64,000 nucleotides of DNA from Cedecea sp000277545 (GTDB taxonomy: Bacteria > Pseudomonadota > Gammaproteobacteria > Enterobacterales > Enterobacteriaceae): NCBI GenBank assembly GCA_050847315.1, contig CP193791.1; one strand, written 5' to 3'. Position 1 is the stretch's first letter. Each line of letters opens with the position of its first letter. Made by a program: the position numbers and the translations under genes. This document shows, piece after piece, positions 37,698-46,881 of this stretch. A model generated the notes under the pieces. That model did no database searches. It was not told the DNA's origin and worked only from the letters and a program-made list of their open reading frames with translations.

Positions 37698-39158
37698 TTA
37701 TTTATCAGTAGTGGAAACAAGAAGGGGTTCCGGAACGTGGCGACCAAAACGGTTACCTATCAGGAACGCCAGCAAGCTGAACAGGAGCGAAGGCACAATC
37801 GGGTGGAAGCCCAGGAGCTGCAGGCCAAAACTGGCGAGCACCGCGTACAGTCCGCCGCCGACAATCATGCCGCTCAGCGCGCCTGCTGCGTTCGCTTTCT
37901 CCCAATAGAGGCCCAGCACCAGCGGCCACAGGAAAACGGCCTCAAGGCCCCCGAAGGCCAGCAGATTAAGCCAGATAATCATCTCAGGTGGTCGCCAGGC
38001 TGCCAGCATCATCAGAATGCCCAGCACCAGCGTAGTGGTGGTGGAAATGCGCTTCAGGCGGCGCTCCTGATGAATTTTAGTCGGACTTGCGCTAAGCCAC
38101 AGGTCTTTCACGATCGTCGCGGAGGCCTGCAGCAAGTGGGCGTTCACGTTGGACATAATGGCGGCCATTGGCGCGGCCAGGAACAACCCAGCGGCCCAGG
38201 GCGGCAGAACCTGCATCATCAGCGTAGGGATAACCAGATCCGGCACCGTCAGGCCCGGGAGTACCGCTCTGCCCAGCGCGCCAGCAAGGTGCATACCCAG
38301 CATCAGGATTGCGACCACAATGGTGCCTATGATGATGCCGCGGTGCACGGCTTTGCTGTCTTTATAAGAGATGCAGCGTACCGCCGTGTGGGGCAGGCCG
38401 ATCACGCCAAAACAGACCAGTACCCAGAAGGAAGCCATAAACGTTGGCGTCAGAATATCACCCGCGCCCTGAGGGCTGACGAGTTTCGGATCGATGTGTT
38501 CTAACGTTTGTACCGCGTTGCCCAGCCCGCCAGCGGCATGAACCACGCCGACCAGCAGCACGATGGTGCCTATCAGCATCACCATGCCCTGCATGGTGTC
38601 ATTGAGCACGCTGGCGCGGAAGCCGCCGAAGGACGTATAGAGCGCGATGGTGATCCCGAAAATCAGCAGGCCAGTTTCATACTTTATCCCTGCGGCGGTT
38701 TCCAGCAGCCGCGCGCCACCGATGAACTGGACGGCAATCGCGCCAACAAATGCGACCAACAGGCTAATGCTGGCAATCCAGACGACGGCCCGATTCTGGT
38801 AGCGAGCCTGGAGCATGTCATTCAGCGTGATGGCGTTATAGCGGCGTGCCAGGATAGCGAATTTCTTCCCGAGGATCCCCAGAGAAAGCCAGATCGTCGG
38901 GATCTGAATCATGGCCAGCAGCACCCAACCCAAACCGAACTTATAGGCTGCACCCGGGCCGCCGATAAACGAACTGGCGCTGATGTAGGTGGTGGTGAGC
39001 GTCATGGCCAGGACGAAGCCGCCCATCGAACGGCTGCCGAGGAAATATTCACTCAGAAAGGTGCCGGATGTGCGCTGGCGCATGGCATATACGGAAAGAC
39101 CAAAGACCGCGATCAGGTAGATAACCAGCACGGCAATCACTTCATTTTGCATGGTCAT
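37698..39158 (-). CDS. panF: Sodium/pantothenate symporter PanF
   Basis: A 486-residue inner-membrane symporter of the solute:sodium symporter family that imports pantothenate, the precursor of coenzyme A. About 12-13 transmembrane helices, with the family signature GGFRASVLNDTMQGMVMLIGT. The first ATG (39158) or the second (39152) could be used. It overlaps yhdT by 11 to 17 bases, so the two are coupled. Confidence 0.96.
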   Translation of the reverse strand: MTMQNEVIAVLVIYLIAVFGLSVYAMRQRTSGTFLSEYFLGSRSMGGFVLAMTLTTTYISASSFIGGPGAAYKFGLGWVLLAMIQIPTIWLSLGILGKKFAILARRYNAITLNDMLQARYQNRAVVWIASISLLVAFVGAIAVQFIGGARLLETAAGIKYETGLLIFGITIALYTSFGGFRASVLNDTMQGMVMLIGTIVLLVGVVHAAGGLGNAVQTLEHIDPKLVSPQGAGDILTPTFMASFWVLVCFGVIGLPHTAVRCISYKDSKAVHRGIIIGTIVVAILMLGMHLAGALGRAVLPGLTVPDLVIPTLMMQVLPPWAAGLFLAAPMAAIMSNVNAHLLQASATIVKDLWLSASPTKIHQERRLKRISTTTTLVLGILMMLAAWRPPEMIIWLNLLAFGGLEAVFLWPLVLGLYWEKANAAGALSGMIVGGGLYAVLASFGLQLLGFHPIVPSLLFSLLAFLIGNRFGRHVPEPLLVSTTDK

Positions 39159-39384
39159 CCCCCAGAGGAATGTCGCGGAATAAGTATTTCACCATCAGCC
39201 AGCAAAGCAGGATAAACAGTAGCGGCACCAGCAGGCAGGCCATCTCGAACCAGTGCGGCAAGCCGGTGATCCCCTGTGTATTGTCAGGTAAGTAAGCAGC
39301 CACTAACCATGCGGCAAGATAGAGCAAGGTCAGCCAGAGCGCCCAGCGCGCTTCTTTATGGGCCTGAACAAAACGGTTGTCCAT
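39142..39384 (-). CDS. yhdT: Small membrane protein YhdT (DUF997)
   Basis: An 80-residue protein with two transmembrane segments (about 16-36 and 49-70) separated by a short loop with TGLPHWFEM. Upstream in-frame codons exist, but the ATG at 39384 matches E. coli YhdT. Function unknown; the overlap with panF suggests it accompanies the pantothenate transporter. Confidence 0.92.
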   Translation of the reverse strand: MDNRFVQAHKEARWALWLTLLYLAAWLVAAYLPDNTQGITGLPHWFEMACLLVPLLFILLCWLMVKYLFRDIPLGDDHAK

Positions 39385-39452
39385 TTTTGTCCCTTGAGTT
39401 CGCAGAAAGCGGGGATTGTAACGCATCCATCCTGTTGGAGGATAAAAAAAGA

Positions 39453-39476
39453 AAAAGGCCGGAAATCCGGCCTTTT
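39453..39476 (-). terminator. Terminator after accC
   Basis: AAAAGGCCGG (39453-39462) pairs with CCGGCCTTTT (39467-39476) around a four-base loop; the minus strand continues TCTTTTTTT. It separates accBC from yhdT-panF-prmA. Confidence 0.92.
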
Positions 39477-39497
39477 GTCGACATGTTCAACGGAAAC

Positions 39498-40844
39498 TTA
39501 GTGCTGAAGACCGAGTTTCTTCTCCAGATAGTGGATGTTGGTTCCACCGTGCTGGAAGTTTTCGTCGTTCATGATTTTGGTCTGCAGATCGATATTGGTT
39601 TTGATGCCATCGATAATCAGTTCTGCCAGGGCGTTTTTCATGCGGGCAATAGCCACTTCACGCGTTTCGCCGTAGCAGATGAGCTTCCCAATCATTGAAT
39701 CGTAGTACGGCGGTACTGTGTAACCGGCGTAGATATGCGATTCCCAACGCACGCCAAAACCACCAGGCGCGTGGAAGCGCGTGATTTTGCCCGGGCTTGG
39801 CAGGAAGGTGTTCGGGTCTTCGGCGTTGATACGGCATTCCACCGCGTGGCCGGTAACGTGAACGTCTTCCTGTTTGATGGACAGCGGCTGACCGGCTGCG
39901 ATACGCAGCTGCTCTTTGATCAGGTCAACGCCGGTGATCATTTCGGTAACCGGGTGTTCTACCTGAATACGGGTGTTCATTTCGATGAAATAGAACTCGC
40001 CGTTTTCGAACAGGAACTCAAAGGTACCTGCGCCGCGATAGTTAATGTCGATACAGGCTTTGGCGCAGCGGTCGCCGATGAATTTACGCAGCTCAGGCGT
40101 GATGCCCGGGGCTGGTGCTTCTTCAACGACTTTCTGGTGGCGGCGCTGCATGGAGCAGTCACGTTCAGCCAGATAGATAGCGTGCCCCTGGCCGTCGGCC
40201 AGAACCTGAATCTCGATATGGCGTGGGTTCTCGAGGTATTTCTCCATGTAAACCATGTCGTTGTTGAAAGCCGCTTTGGCTTCCGCACGGGTCATGTTGA
40301 TGGATTGCTCGAGCTCCGCGTCGCTGCGCACTACGCGCATACCACGACCGCCGCCGCCGCCGGAGGCTTTGATAATCACCGGGTAGCCGATGCGTTTTGC
40401 ATGGGCACGGTTTTTATCCATGTCGCCGTCCAGTGGGCCGTCAGAACCTGGTACCGTCGGTACGCCCGCTTTTTTCATCGCGGTGATCGCGGAAACTTTG
40501 TCGCCCATCAGGCGGATAGTTTCAGCTTTCGGGCCGATGAAGATAAAGCCGGAACGCTCAACCTGCTCGGCAAAGTTGGCGTTTTCTGACAGGAAGCCGT
40601 AACCCGGGTGAATCGCTACCGCGCCGGTGATTTCCGCCGCAGAGATGATTGCCGGGATGTTCAGGTAGCTTTTTACGGACGGAGCCGGGCCGATACAGAC
40701 CGTCTCATCCGCCAGTAATACGTGTTTCAGATCGCGGTCCGCACTTGAGTGCACAGCGACAGTCTTGATGCCCAGTTCTTTACAGGCACGAAGAATACGC
40801 AGTGCAATCTCGCCGCGGTTGGCGATGACAATTTTATCCAGCAT
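39498..40844 (-). CDS. accC: Acetyl-CoA carboxylase, biotin carboxylase subunit
   Basis: A 448-residue ATP-grasp enzyme that carboxylates biotin on AccB, the first step of fatty-acid synthesis. The glycine-rich ATP loop GGGGRGMR (about 163-170), HIEIQVLAD, RDCSMQRRHQKV and EMNTRIQVEH with catalytic residues are all present. The ATG at 40844 follows an AGGCGAAC spacer and matches E. coli; the frame is open to 40883. It lies 10 bases after accB. Confidence 0.98.
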   Translation of the reverse strand: MLDKIVIANRGEIALRILRACKELGIKTVAVHSSADRDLKHVLLADETVCIGPAPSVKSYLNIPAIISAAEITGAVAIHPGYGFLSENANFAEQVERSGFIFIGPKAETIRLMGDKVSAITAMKKAGVPTVPGSDGPLDGDMDKNRAHAKRIGYPVIIKASGGGGGRGMRVVRSDAELEQSINMTRAEAKAAFNNDMVYMEKYLENPRHIEIQVLADGQGHAIYLAERDCSMQRRHQKVVEEAPAPGITPELRKFIGDRCAKACIDINYRGAGTFEFLFENGEFYFIEMNTRIQVEHPVTEMITGVDLIKEQLRIAAGQPLSIKQEDVHVTGHAVECRINAEDPNTFLPSPGKITRFHAPGGFGVRWESHIYAGYTVPPYYDSMIGKLICYGETREVAIARMKNALAELIIDGIKTNIDLQTKIMNDENFQHGGTNIHYLEKKLGLQH

Positions 40845-40854
40845 GTTCGCCTCG

Positions 40855-41334
40855 TTACTCGATGACGACCAGCGGCTCGTCAAATTCTACCGGCTGACCA
40901 TTCTCAATCAGAATTGCTTTCACCACACCGGCTTTATCTGATTCGATCTGGTTCATCATTTTCATTGCTTCAACGATGCACAGGGTGTCGCCCACGTTAA
41001 CTTTCTGGCCCACTTCCACAAATGCTTTGGCATCCGGGCTAGGGGTACGGTAGAAGGTACCGACCATTGGGGAACGTACGATGTGACCACTGACTTCAGC
41101 AGCTGCAGGGGCTTCCATTGCTGGGGTTGCGGCTGGTGCAACGGCCTGAGCCAGACCCGGCTGTGGCTGCGGCTGGTACATTGGCGCAGCGTAAGCCTGT
41201 TGCATCATTGGGAAACCAGCGTTTGCCGGGGAGCGGCTGATGCGTACAGACTCTTCGCCTTCAGAAATTTCCAGTTCAGCGATGCCTGATTCTTCAACCA
41301 GCTCGATCAGTTTTTTAATCTTACGAATATCCAT
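40855..41334 (-). CDS. accB: Biotin carboxyl carrier protein of acetyl-CoA carboxylase
   Basis: A 159-residue protein with an N-terminal dimerisation region, a proline/alanine-rich flexible linker (about 43-80) and a C-terminal biotinyl domain. The biotin site is Lys125 in VEAMKMM, 34 residues from the end as expected. The carboxyltransferase genes accA and accD are not in this window. It is 22 bases after aroQ. Confidence 0.98.
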   Translation of the reverse strand: MDIRKIKKLIELVEESGIAELEISEGEESVRISRSPANAGFPMMQQAYAAPMYQPQPQPGLAQAVAPAATPAMEAPAAAEVSGHIVRSPMVGTFYRTPSPDAKAFVEVGQKVNVGDTLCIVEAMKMMNQIESDKAGVVKAILIENGQPVEFDEPLVVIE

Positions 41335-41356
41335 GAGTGGGTTCCGTACTCTTTGT

Positions 41357-41809
41357 TTAGATGGATTTTGACAGGCGTTTTACCGCCGTCTGTAAAGCAT
41401 ATGAATAGCCGTCAGCGCCTAATCCGCAGATCACGCCGATGGCCTTATCTGATAGATAGGAATGATGGCGGAACGGTTCACGCGCGTGCACATTGCTGAG
41501 GTGAATCTCGATAAACGGGATATCCACCGCCAGTAACGCATCGCGCAGCGCGACGCTGGTATGCGTGAACGCGGCCGGATTAATCAGGATAAAGTCGACA
41601 GTGTCTTTGGCCTGATGAATTCGGTCAATCAACGCATATTCGGCGTTAGATTGCAGGTGACTGAGCGTCACGCCAAGGCTGGTTGCCTCCGCCTCAAGCG
41701 TGTTAACAATTTCTGCTAACGTCTGGTGGCCGTACTTCTCCGGCTCCCGCGTGCCCAGCATGTTTAGATTAGGGCCATTCAAAAGCAAAATGTGAAATTC
41801 ACCCGACAT
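41357..41809 (-). CDS. aroQ: Type II 3-dehydroquinate dehydratase
   Basis: A 150-residue enzyme that dehydrates 3-dehydroquinate to 3-dehydroshikimate. NGPNLNMLGTREPEKYG near the start contains the catalytic Tyr, NPAAFTHTSVALRDAL the catalytic segment, and EIHLSNVHAREPFRHHSY the His of the active site. E. coli K-12 uses the unrelated type I enzyme AroD; many other bacteria place aroQ beside accBC as here. Its product feeds AroE. Confidence 0.97.
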   Translation of the reverse strand: MSGEFHILLLNGPNLNMLGTREPEKYGHQTLAEIVNTLEAEATSLGVTLSHLQSNAEYALIDRIHQAKDTVDFILINPAAFTHTSVALRDALLAVDIPFIEIHLSNVHAREPFRHHSYLSDKAIGVICGLGADGYSYALQTAVKRLSKSI

Positions 41810-41918
41810 CGTGCTGCCATCTCCTGCGATTAGTAGGCAATTTACAAAATATACCTAAGTTTTCCGGTTGTCACCTTTTCGAACCGAAAATGGTCGTCAG
41901 AAAAAACCGAAGTCGCAC

Positions 41919-41946
41919 ATTATAACGATTTCGTAGCATTTGGCAG
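41919..41946 (-). promoter_or_regulatory. Candidate aroQ-accBC promoter
   Basis: On the minus strand, CTGCCA (complement of 41941-41946) and a perfect TATAAT (complement of 41919-41924) are 16 bases apart, about 110 bases before the aroQ ATG. The leader between contains a T-run after CGGTTTTTT. Assigned by eye. Confidence 0.55.
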
Positions 41947-42040
41947 CTAAATACTGGTCTTATCAGGGAAGATGATCAACCGATATCCAGTTAAGGATAC
42001 CGATCGATGTTTATTCTGCGGAGAAGCACACGCTTTTTGG

Positions 42041-42640
42041 CTAGCGCCACCACTGGCGAAACTTCTTGTAGCGAAGTGCAAGAAGAATGATCGCGCCCAG
42101 CGCATAAAGCAAGGGTTGAGGGGACAAAATCTTAACCGACCAGAGGAAATGAATCGGTGCGAGGATCGCGACCAGATAGACGAAGTTATGCAATTTCTGC
42201 CAGCGGGCACCCAAAAAACGCTGCGCTCGCTGGGTCGACGTCACGGCCAGGGCCAGCAGGATAATCCAGCAAATGATACCCAGCGTAAGATAAGGGCGGG
42301 AAACCAGTTCCTGGCCAAGCAGGCCAAGATTGCTGATCCCTAGCTCAAGCAGGGAATAGCTGGTGAGGTGCAGCGTCGCCCAGACAAAGCACCACACGCC
42401 CAACAGGCGGCGGGTACGAATCAATAGCGGCTGTTTAGCGTAACGCGCGAGTGGCGTGACAAGTAACGTCGCCAGCAGCAGTTTGAGCGCCATTCTGCCG
42501 GTAAAATGCTGAATGTCTTTTGCCGGGTCGGCGCTAAAAAATCCCTGGCTTGCCGCGTAAAACAGCCAGACGAAGGGCAGGAAAGCGGCCAGATGAAGCC
42601 CCACTTTCAGCCAGGTAATCTGTTTTACCGTCAGGCGCAC
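42041..42640 (-). CDS. msrQ: MsrPQ system heme-binding membrane subunit MsrQ
   Basis: A 199-residue inner-membrane protein of the ferric-reductase-like family with about six transmembrane helices and conserved histidines for b-type heme. It passes electrons from the quinone pool or flavin reductase to MsrP for repair of oxidised methionine in periplasmic proteins. It follows msrP directly, with no spacer. In K-12 msrPQ lies at a different locus. Confidence 0.94.
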   Translation of the reverse strand: MRLTVKQITWLKVGLHLAAFLPFVWLFYAASQGFFSADPAKDIQHFTGRMALKLLLATLLVTPLARYAKQPLLIRTRRLLGVWCFVWATLHLTSYSLLELGISNLGLLGQELVSRPYLTLGIICWIILLALAVTSTQRAQRFLGARWQKLHNFVYLVAILAPIHFLWSVKILSPQPLLYALGAIILLALRYKKFRQWWR

Positions 42641-43645
42641 TCAGAAGTTCTCCTTCAGGTTCAGGCCGCGATACAGCGAGGCGACCTGGTCTGCGTAGCC
42701 GTTGAACAGCAGGGTGGGCTGGCGCTTAACGTCCAGCACGCCGCCCGAGCCAATAAAGCGTTCTGAAGCCTGTGACCAGCGAGGGTGATCAACGTGCGGG
42801 TTTACGTTGGCGTAGAAACCATATTCATTCGGTGCGGCAAGGTTCCATGTCGTAGGCGGCAGCTCGCGCACCAGTTTTATGCTGACAATCGATTTAATGC
42901 CTTTAAAACCATATTTCCACGGCACCGTAAGGCGAATCGGTGCGCCGTTTTGCGGCGGCAAAGCTTTACCATAAACGCCCACGGTTAACAGCGTGAGCGG
43001 ATGCATTGCTTCATCCAGCCGCAATCCTTCTACATAAGGGTATTGCAGCCCACCCCCGATAAACCGGTCCTTTTGGCCCGGCATCTGCTCCGGGTCATAA
43101 AGCGTTTCAAAGGCAACGTATTTTGCGTTGCTGGTGGGCTCAACCATAGCGAGCAGCTTGTGAAGCGGGAAGCCAATCCAGGGGACGGCCATCGACCATG
43201 CCTCAACGCAGCGCATGCGGTAAATGCGCTCTTCCAGCGGGAAGCGCTTATAAAGGTCATCGTGATCGAGCGTCATGGGTTTAGCCACTTCGCCGCTGAC
43301 TTTAATCTGCCAGGGATCGGTTTTTAGCCCGCCGGCGTTAGCGGCAGGGTCGGCCTTATCCAGGCCAAATTCATAGAAGTTGTTGTAGCCCGTGACTTTG
43401 TCTTCCGGGGTCAGGGCCAGTTTGGCCTGGTACTCTTCTGGCTTAGTGAACGTCAGCGGTTTGCCGGCAGGTGCCGGGGGGCGATCGTGACCTTTGAACC
43501 AGGACAGAATATCGGCGTTGGCTGTCTGAGGGAGTGACAGGGCGGCCGCGCTGATGCCCAGCGCTTTCAGTACCTGGCGGCGCTTCATCATAAACACGGA
43601 TTCTGGCGTAACGTCGGCTTCGGTGAGCCGGGTGACCTTTTTCAT
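42641..43645 (-). CDS. msrP: Periplasmic methionine sulfoxide reductase, molybdopterin subunit MsrP
   Basis: A 334-residue Tat-exported molybdoenzyme. The twin-arginine motif KRRQVLK is at 21-27 and the likely cleavage after TANA at 44. The catalytic domain has RMRCVEAWSMAVPW with Cys146 as molybdenum ligand, as in E. coli MsrP. It reduces methionine sulfoxide in periplasmic proteins with electrons from MsrQ. Confidence 0.95.
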   Translation of the reverse strand: MKKVTRLTEADVTPESVFMMKRRQVLKALGISAAALSLPQTANADILSWFKGHDRPPAPAGKPLTFTKPEEYQAKLALTPEDKVTGYNNFYEFGLDKADPAANAGGLKTDPWQIKVSGEVAKPMTLDHDDLYKRFPLEERIYRMRCVEAWSMAVPWIGFPLHKLLAMVEPTSNAKYVAFETLYDPEQMPGQKDRFIGGGLQYPYVEGLRLDEAMHPLTLLTVGVYGKALPPQNGAPIRLTVPWKYGFKGIKSIVSIKLVRELPPTTWNLAAPNEYGFYANVNPHVDHPRWSQASERFIGSGGVLDVKRQPTLLFNGYADQVASLYRGLNLKENF

Positions 43646-43724
43646 GACGTTCTCCTCGTAGCGATAGCCTAAGCATGACCGAGAGAAAGCGTTCCGGCGA
43701 ATATGTCACGAAAAATTGAAATTT

Positions 43725-43749
43725 GAGGAGCGACAGGGCGTCGCTCCTC
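43725..43749 (-). terminator. Terminator after acuI
   Basis: GAGGAGCGAC (43725-43734) is perfectly inverted at 43740-43749 with a five-base loop; the minus strand continues AAATTTCAATTTTTC. It lies nine bases after the acuI stop. Confidence 0.8.
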
Positions 43750-43758
43750 GGGCAAGGT

Positions 43759-44733
43759 TTAACGCACTTTTACCAGGGTTCTGCCCTGAGCGGCGTTGTT
43801 AATGATATCGCTGGCGTACTTTGGCGCTTCTGCCAGGCCGATTTCGGTCGTTGCTTGCTGGTAGAAGGCATCCGGCAAGTCTTTCACGAGGCGTGCCCAG
43901 GCGGCCGCGCGGCGATCCGGCGGCGTCATGACGGAATCCACACCCTGCAGGCGAACATTACGCAGAATAAACGGCATGACGGTGGTTGGTAGCGCGAAGC
44001 CACCGGCTAAGCCACAGGCCGCCACGCAGCCGCCGTAGTTCATTTGCGCCAGAACTTTCGCCAGCACTTTATCGCCGACGGTATCAATGGCGCCGGCCCA
44101 GAGCTGTTTTTCCAGCGGACGGGTTTCGGCGAACTCATCGCGGCCAAGAATACGGTCGGCACCGAGGCTGCGAAGGTAATCATGCGTACTTTCGCGGCCG
44201 GATACGGCGGCCACCTTATAGCCCAATTTGTGCAGCAGCGCGATGGCAGCGCTGCCTACGCCGCCGCTTGCGCCAGTGACGACGATTTCGCCGCTTTCTG
44301 GCGTCACACCTGCGTCTTCAAGTGCCATCACGCAGAGCATCGCGGTAAAACCGGCCGTGCCGATAATCATCGCCTTGCGCGCATCTAAACCTTCGGGCAT
44401 TGCAACCAGCCAGTCACCTTTTACCCGCGCGGCTTCCGCCAGGCCGCCCCAATGGTTTTCTCCAACGCCCCAGCCGGTGAGCAGCACCGCCTGGCCTGGC
44501 TGAAAACGAGCGTCCTCACTGGTGAGCACTTTGCCAGCAAAGTCGATGCCCGGCACCATCGGGAAATTACGAATGATTTTGCCTTTGCCGGTGATGGCCA
44601 GCGCGTCTTTGTAATTCAGGCTGGAGTAATCAATCTCCACGGTGACGTTGCCTTCTGGCAACGCGTCGTGGTCGATCGTTTTTACCGCGGCCAGGGTTTG
44701 GCCTTCGGACTGTTCCAGGATTAATGCCTGCAT
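43759..44733 (-). CDS. acuI: Acrylyl-CoA reductase (NADPH), MDR family
   Basis: A 324-residue zinc-independent medium-chain reductase, E. coli YhdH/AcuI. An N-terminal GroES-like domain and a Rossmann domain with VVTGASGGVGSAAIALLHKLGY (about 151-172) are visible. The family reduces toxic acryloyl-CoA to propionyl-CoA with NADPH. It is divergent from csrD, separated by 207 bases. Confidence 0.94.
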   Translation of the reverse strand: MQALILEQSEGQTLAAVKTIDHDALPEGNVTVEIDYSSLNYKDALAITGKGKIIRNFPMVPGIDFAGKVLTSEDARFQPGQAVLLTGWGVGENHWGGLAEAARVKGDWLVAMPEGLDARKAMIIGTAGFTAMLCVMALEDAGVTPESGEIVVTGASGGVGSAAIALLHKLGYKVAAVSGRESTHDYLRSLGADRILGRDEFAETRPLEKQLWAGAIDTVGDKVLAKVLAQMNYGGCVAACGLAGGFALPTTVMPFILRNVRLQGVDSVMTPPDRRAAAWARLVKDLPDAFYQQATTEIGLAEAPKYASDIINNAAQGRTLVKVR

Positions 44734-44940
44734 GGGCGTTCCTCGGTCGGTAGCAATGGGAAAAAAATCTTAGCAGACTATACTCCGATACTGATGTGAA
44801 GAGCCGACCTGACGCAATAAATGCTCAGAAATTCCCGAGGGGTTTCGTTTGCCTGAGGTCGGCCTTTGCTATTTAATGCTTCCTCGTTTGGGGCCCATGA
44901 TGAGTGTGGTTAATTTTCACTAACCGGAGTTAACACAGGG

Positions 44941-46881
44941 ATGCGATTAACGACGAAACTTTCAGCCTTTATTACCCTTTTAACCGGGCTTGCGATTTTC
45001 GTTACGCTCTTTGGGTGCCTGCTAAGTTTCTATAACTCTGTTCACGACAAAACTCAGCAGCGCATTATGGCGGTTGCCACGATCGTTGATAACCAACTGG
45101 TCTCACGCTCACCCCAGGATCTGGTGGATCACTTTAGCGAGCTGATGATACCGGTGGATATCACCGAAATTCGCCTGATGGCGGATAAAACTTACCTCTT
45201 CCAGCACGTTTTACCCGAAGGCTATCGCCCGGCAGGGACGCAATATACCTACCGCACTATTAACGTCGCGTTGATGAAGCACCCAGGTATGACGCTGCAG
45301 CTGACTTATCTCGACCCGATTGCTGTCTACTATCACGCCATGTTTACCACGACGCCATTAACTGCGGCGGTCGCTTTTATGCTGGTGGTGCTCTTCCTGG
45401 CCGGGCGCTGGCTGAGACGACAGCTTTCCGGGCAAGAGCTGCTGGAAATCAGAGCCGGAAAAATCATTAGCGGGGAGCGAGGGGCAGAAGTGCGTGGTTC
45501 CGTGCATGAATGGCCGCCGCTGGTGAGCAGCGCAATGGATACTCTACTTTCGGACCTGCAAAGCGCCAGCGAGCAGCGAAGCCGCGTGGATACCCTCATC
45601 AGGGCATTTGCCGCCCAGGACATTAAAACCGGCCTCAATAATCGTTTGTTCTTTGATAACCAACTGGCCACGCTGCTGGAAGGCCAGGAGCAAGTCGGTG
45701 CTCACGGCGTGGTGATGATGATTCGCCTGCCTGATTTCGAGCTATTAAAAGAGACCTGGGGCAACGGCCCGGTTGAAGAATACTTATTCACTTTGGTTAA
45801 CCTGCTCTCGACCTTTGTGATGCGCTACCCTGGCGCTTTATTAGCCCGCTATTTCCGCAGTGATTTTGCGGTATTGCTGCCGCACCGAACGCTGAAAGAA
45901 GCGGATGGTATCGCCAGCCAACTCCTCAATTCCGTGGATGCACTCCCGTCAACCCGTATGGTTGATCGCAGCGATATGCTGCACATTGGCATTTGCGCAT
46001 GGCGCAGCGGGCAAACAAAAGAGCAGGTTATGGAGCATGCGGAAATCGCGACCCGCAACGCCGCTTTCCAGGGGGCCAACAGCTGGTCCGTCTACGACGA
46101 TAAGCTCCCTGAACAGGGCCGGGGCAACGTGAAATGGCGCACTTTGCTTGAGCAGGTCCTCAAGCAGGGCGGCCCGCGCTTTTACCAGAAACCCGCGGTT
46201 GATAAGCATGGGGTGGTTCACCACCGTGAAATCATGTGCCGTATCTTCGACGGTGAGCAGGAAGTTTTGTCGGCTGAATACATGCCGATGGTCAGGCAAT
46301 TTGGTTTATCCGAACAATATGATCGGCAGATCGTGTCCAGGCTGTTGCCGCTGCTAAACTTCTGGCCGGAAGAAACCCTTGCCATTCAAATTACCGTTGA
46401 CTCGCTGATTCGCGCCCCATTCCAGCGCTGGCTGCGTGATTCGCTGATGCAGTGCGAAAAATCGAAGCGCGCACGGATTATTTTTGAACTTGCTGAGGCA
46501 GATGTCTGTCAACACATCAGCCGATTGCAACATGTTGTAAGGTTAATCACTGCATTAGGGGCAAGGGTTGTGATTATCCAGGCGGGATTAACGGTCGTCA
46601 GCACAACTTATATAAAAGAGCTGGATGTGGAGTTAATTAAGCTGCATCCGGGTCTGGTCAGAAACATCGGCAAGCGTACCGAAAACCAGCTTTTTGTGAA
46701 GAGCCTGGTTGAAGCCTGTAATGGGACGCGAATCCATGTTTTTGCCACAGGAGTGAGGACCCGCGGCGAGTGGCAGACGCTGATTGATAACGGGGTTGCG
46801 GGGGCGCAGGGCGATTTTATCGCCGCATCTCAGCCGCTTGACAGTAATGTGAAAAAATATTCACAAAGATACTCGGTTTAA
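44941..46881 (+). CDS. csrD: RNase E specificity factor CsrD (degenerate GGDEF/EAL protein)
   Basis: A 646-residue inner-membrane protein with two N-terminal transmembrane helices (about 10-31 and 136-155) around a periplasmic region, a HAMP-like linker, a GGDEF-type domain and an EAL-type domain. The key motifs are degenerate: FRSDF at 305-309 replaces GGDEF and EIM at 430-432 replaces EAL, so it should neither make nor break cyclic-di-GMP. E. coli CsrD directs RNase E decay of CsrB and CsrC RNAs. It lies upstream of mreB as in E. coli. Confidence 0.95.
   Translation: MRLTTKLSAFITLLTGLAIFVTLFGCLLSFYNSVHDKTQQRIMAVATIVDNQLVSRSPQDLVDHFSELMIPVDITEIRLMADKTYLFQHVLPEGYRPAGTQYTYRTINVALMKHPGMTLQLTYLDPIAVYYHAMFTTTPLTAAVAFMLVVLFLAGRWLRRQLSGQELLEIRAGKIISGERGAEVRGSVHEWPPLVSSAMDTLLSDLQSASEQRSRVDTLIRAFAAQDIKTGLNNRLFFDNQLATLLEGQEQVGAHGVVMMIRLPDFELLKETWGNGPVEEYLFTLVNLLSTFVMRYPGALLARYFRSDFAVLLPHRTLKEADGIASQLLNSVDALPSTRMVDRSDMLHIGICAWRSGQTKEQVMEHAEIATRNAAFQGANSWSVYDDKLPEQGRGNVKWRTLLEQVLKQGGPRFYQKPAVDKHGVVHHREIMCRIFDGEQEVLSAEYMPMVRQFGLSEQYDRQIVSRLLPLLNFWPEETLAIQITVDSLIRAPFQRWLRDSLMQCEKSKRARIIFELAEADVCQHISRLQHVVRLITALGARVVIIQAGLTVVSTTYIKELDVELIKLHPGLVRNIGKRTENQLFVKSLVEACNGTRIHVFATGVRTRGEWQTLIDNGVAGAQGDFIAASQPLDSNVKKYSQRYSV

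Noticed and set aside
41947..42343. Small frames on both strands overlapping the end of msrQ
   Set aside because: They overlap the msrQ coding region and lack family resemblance or good start signals.
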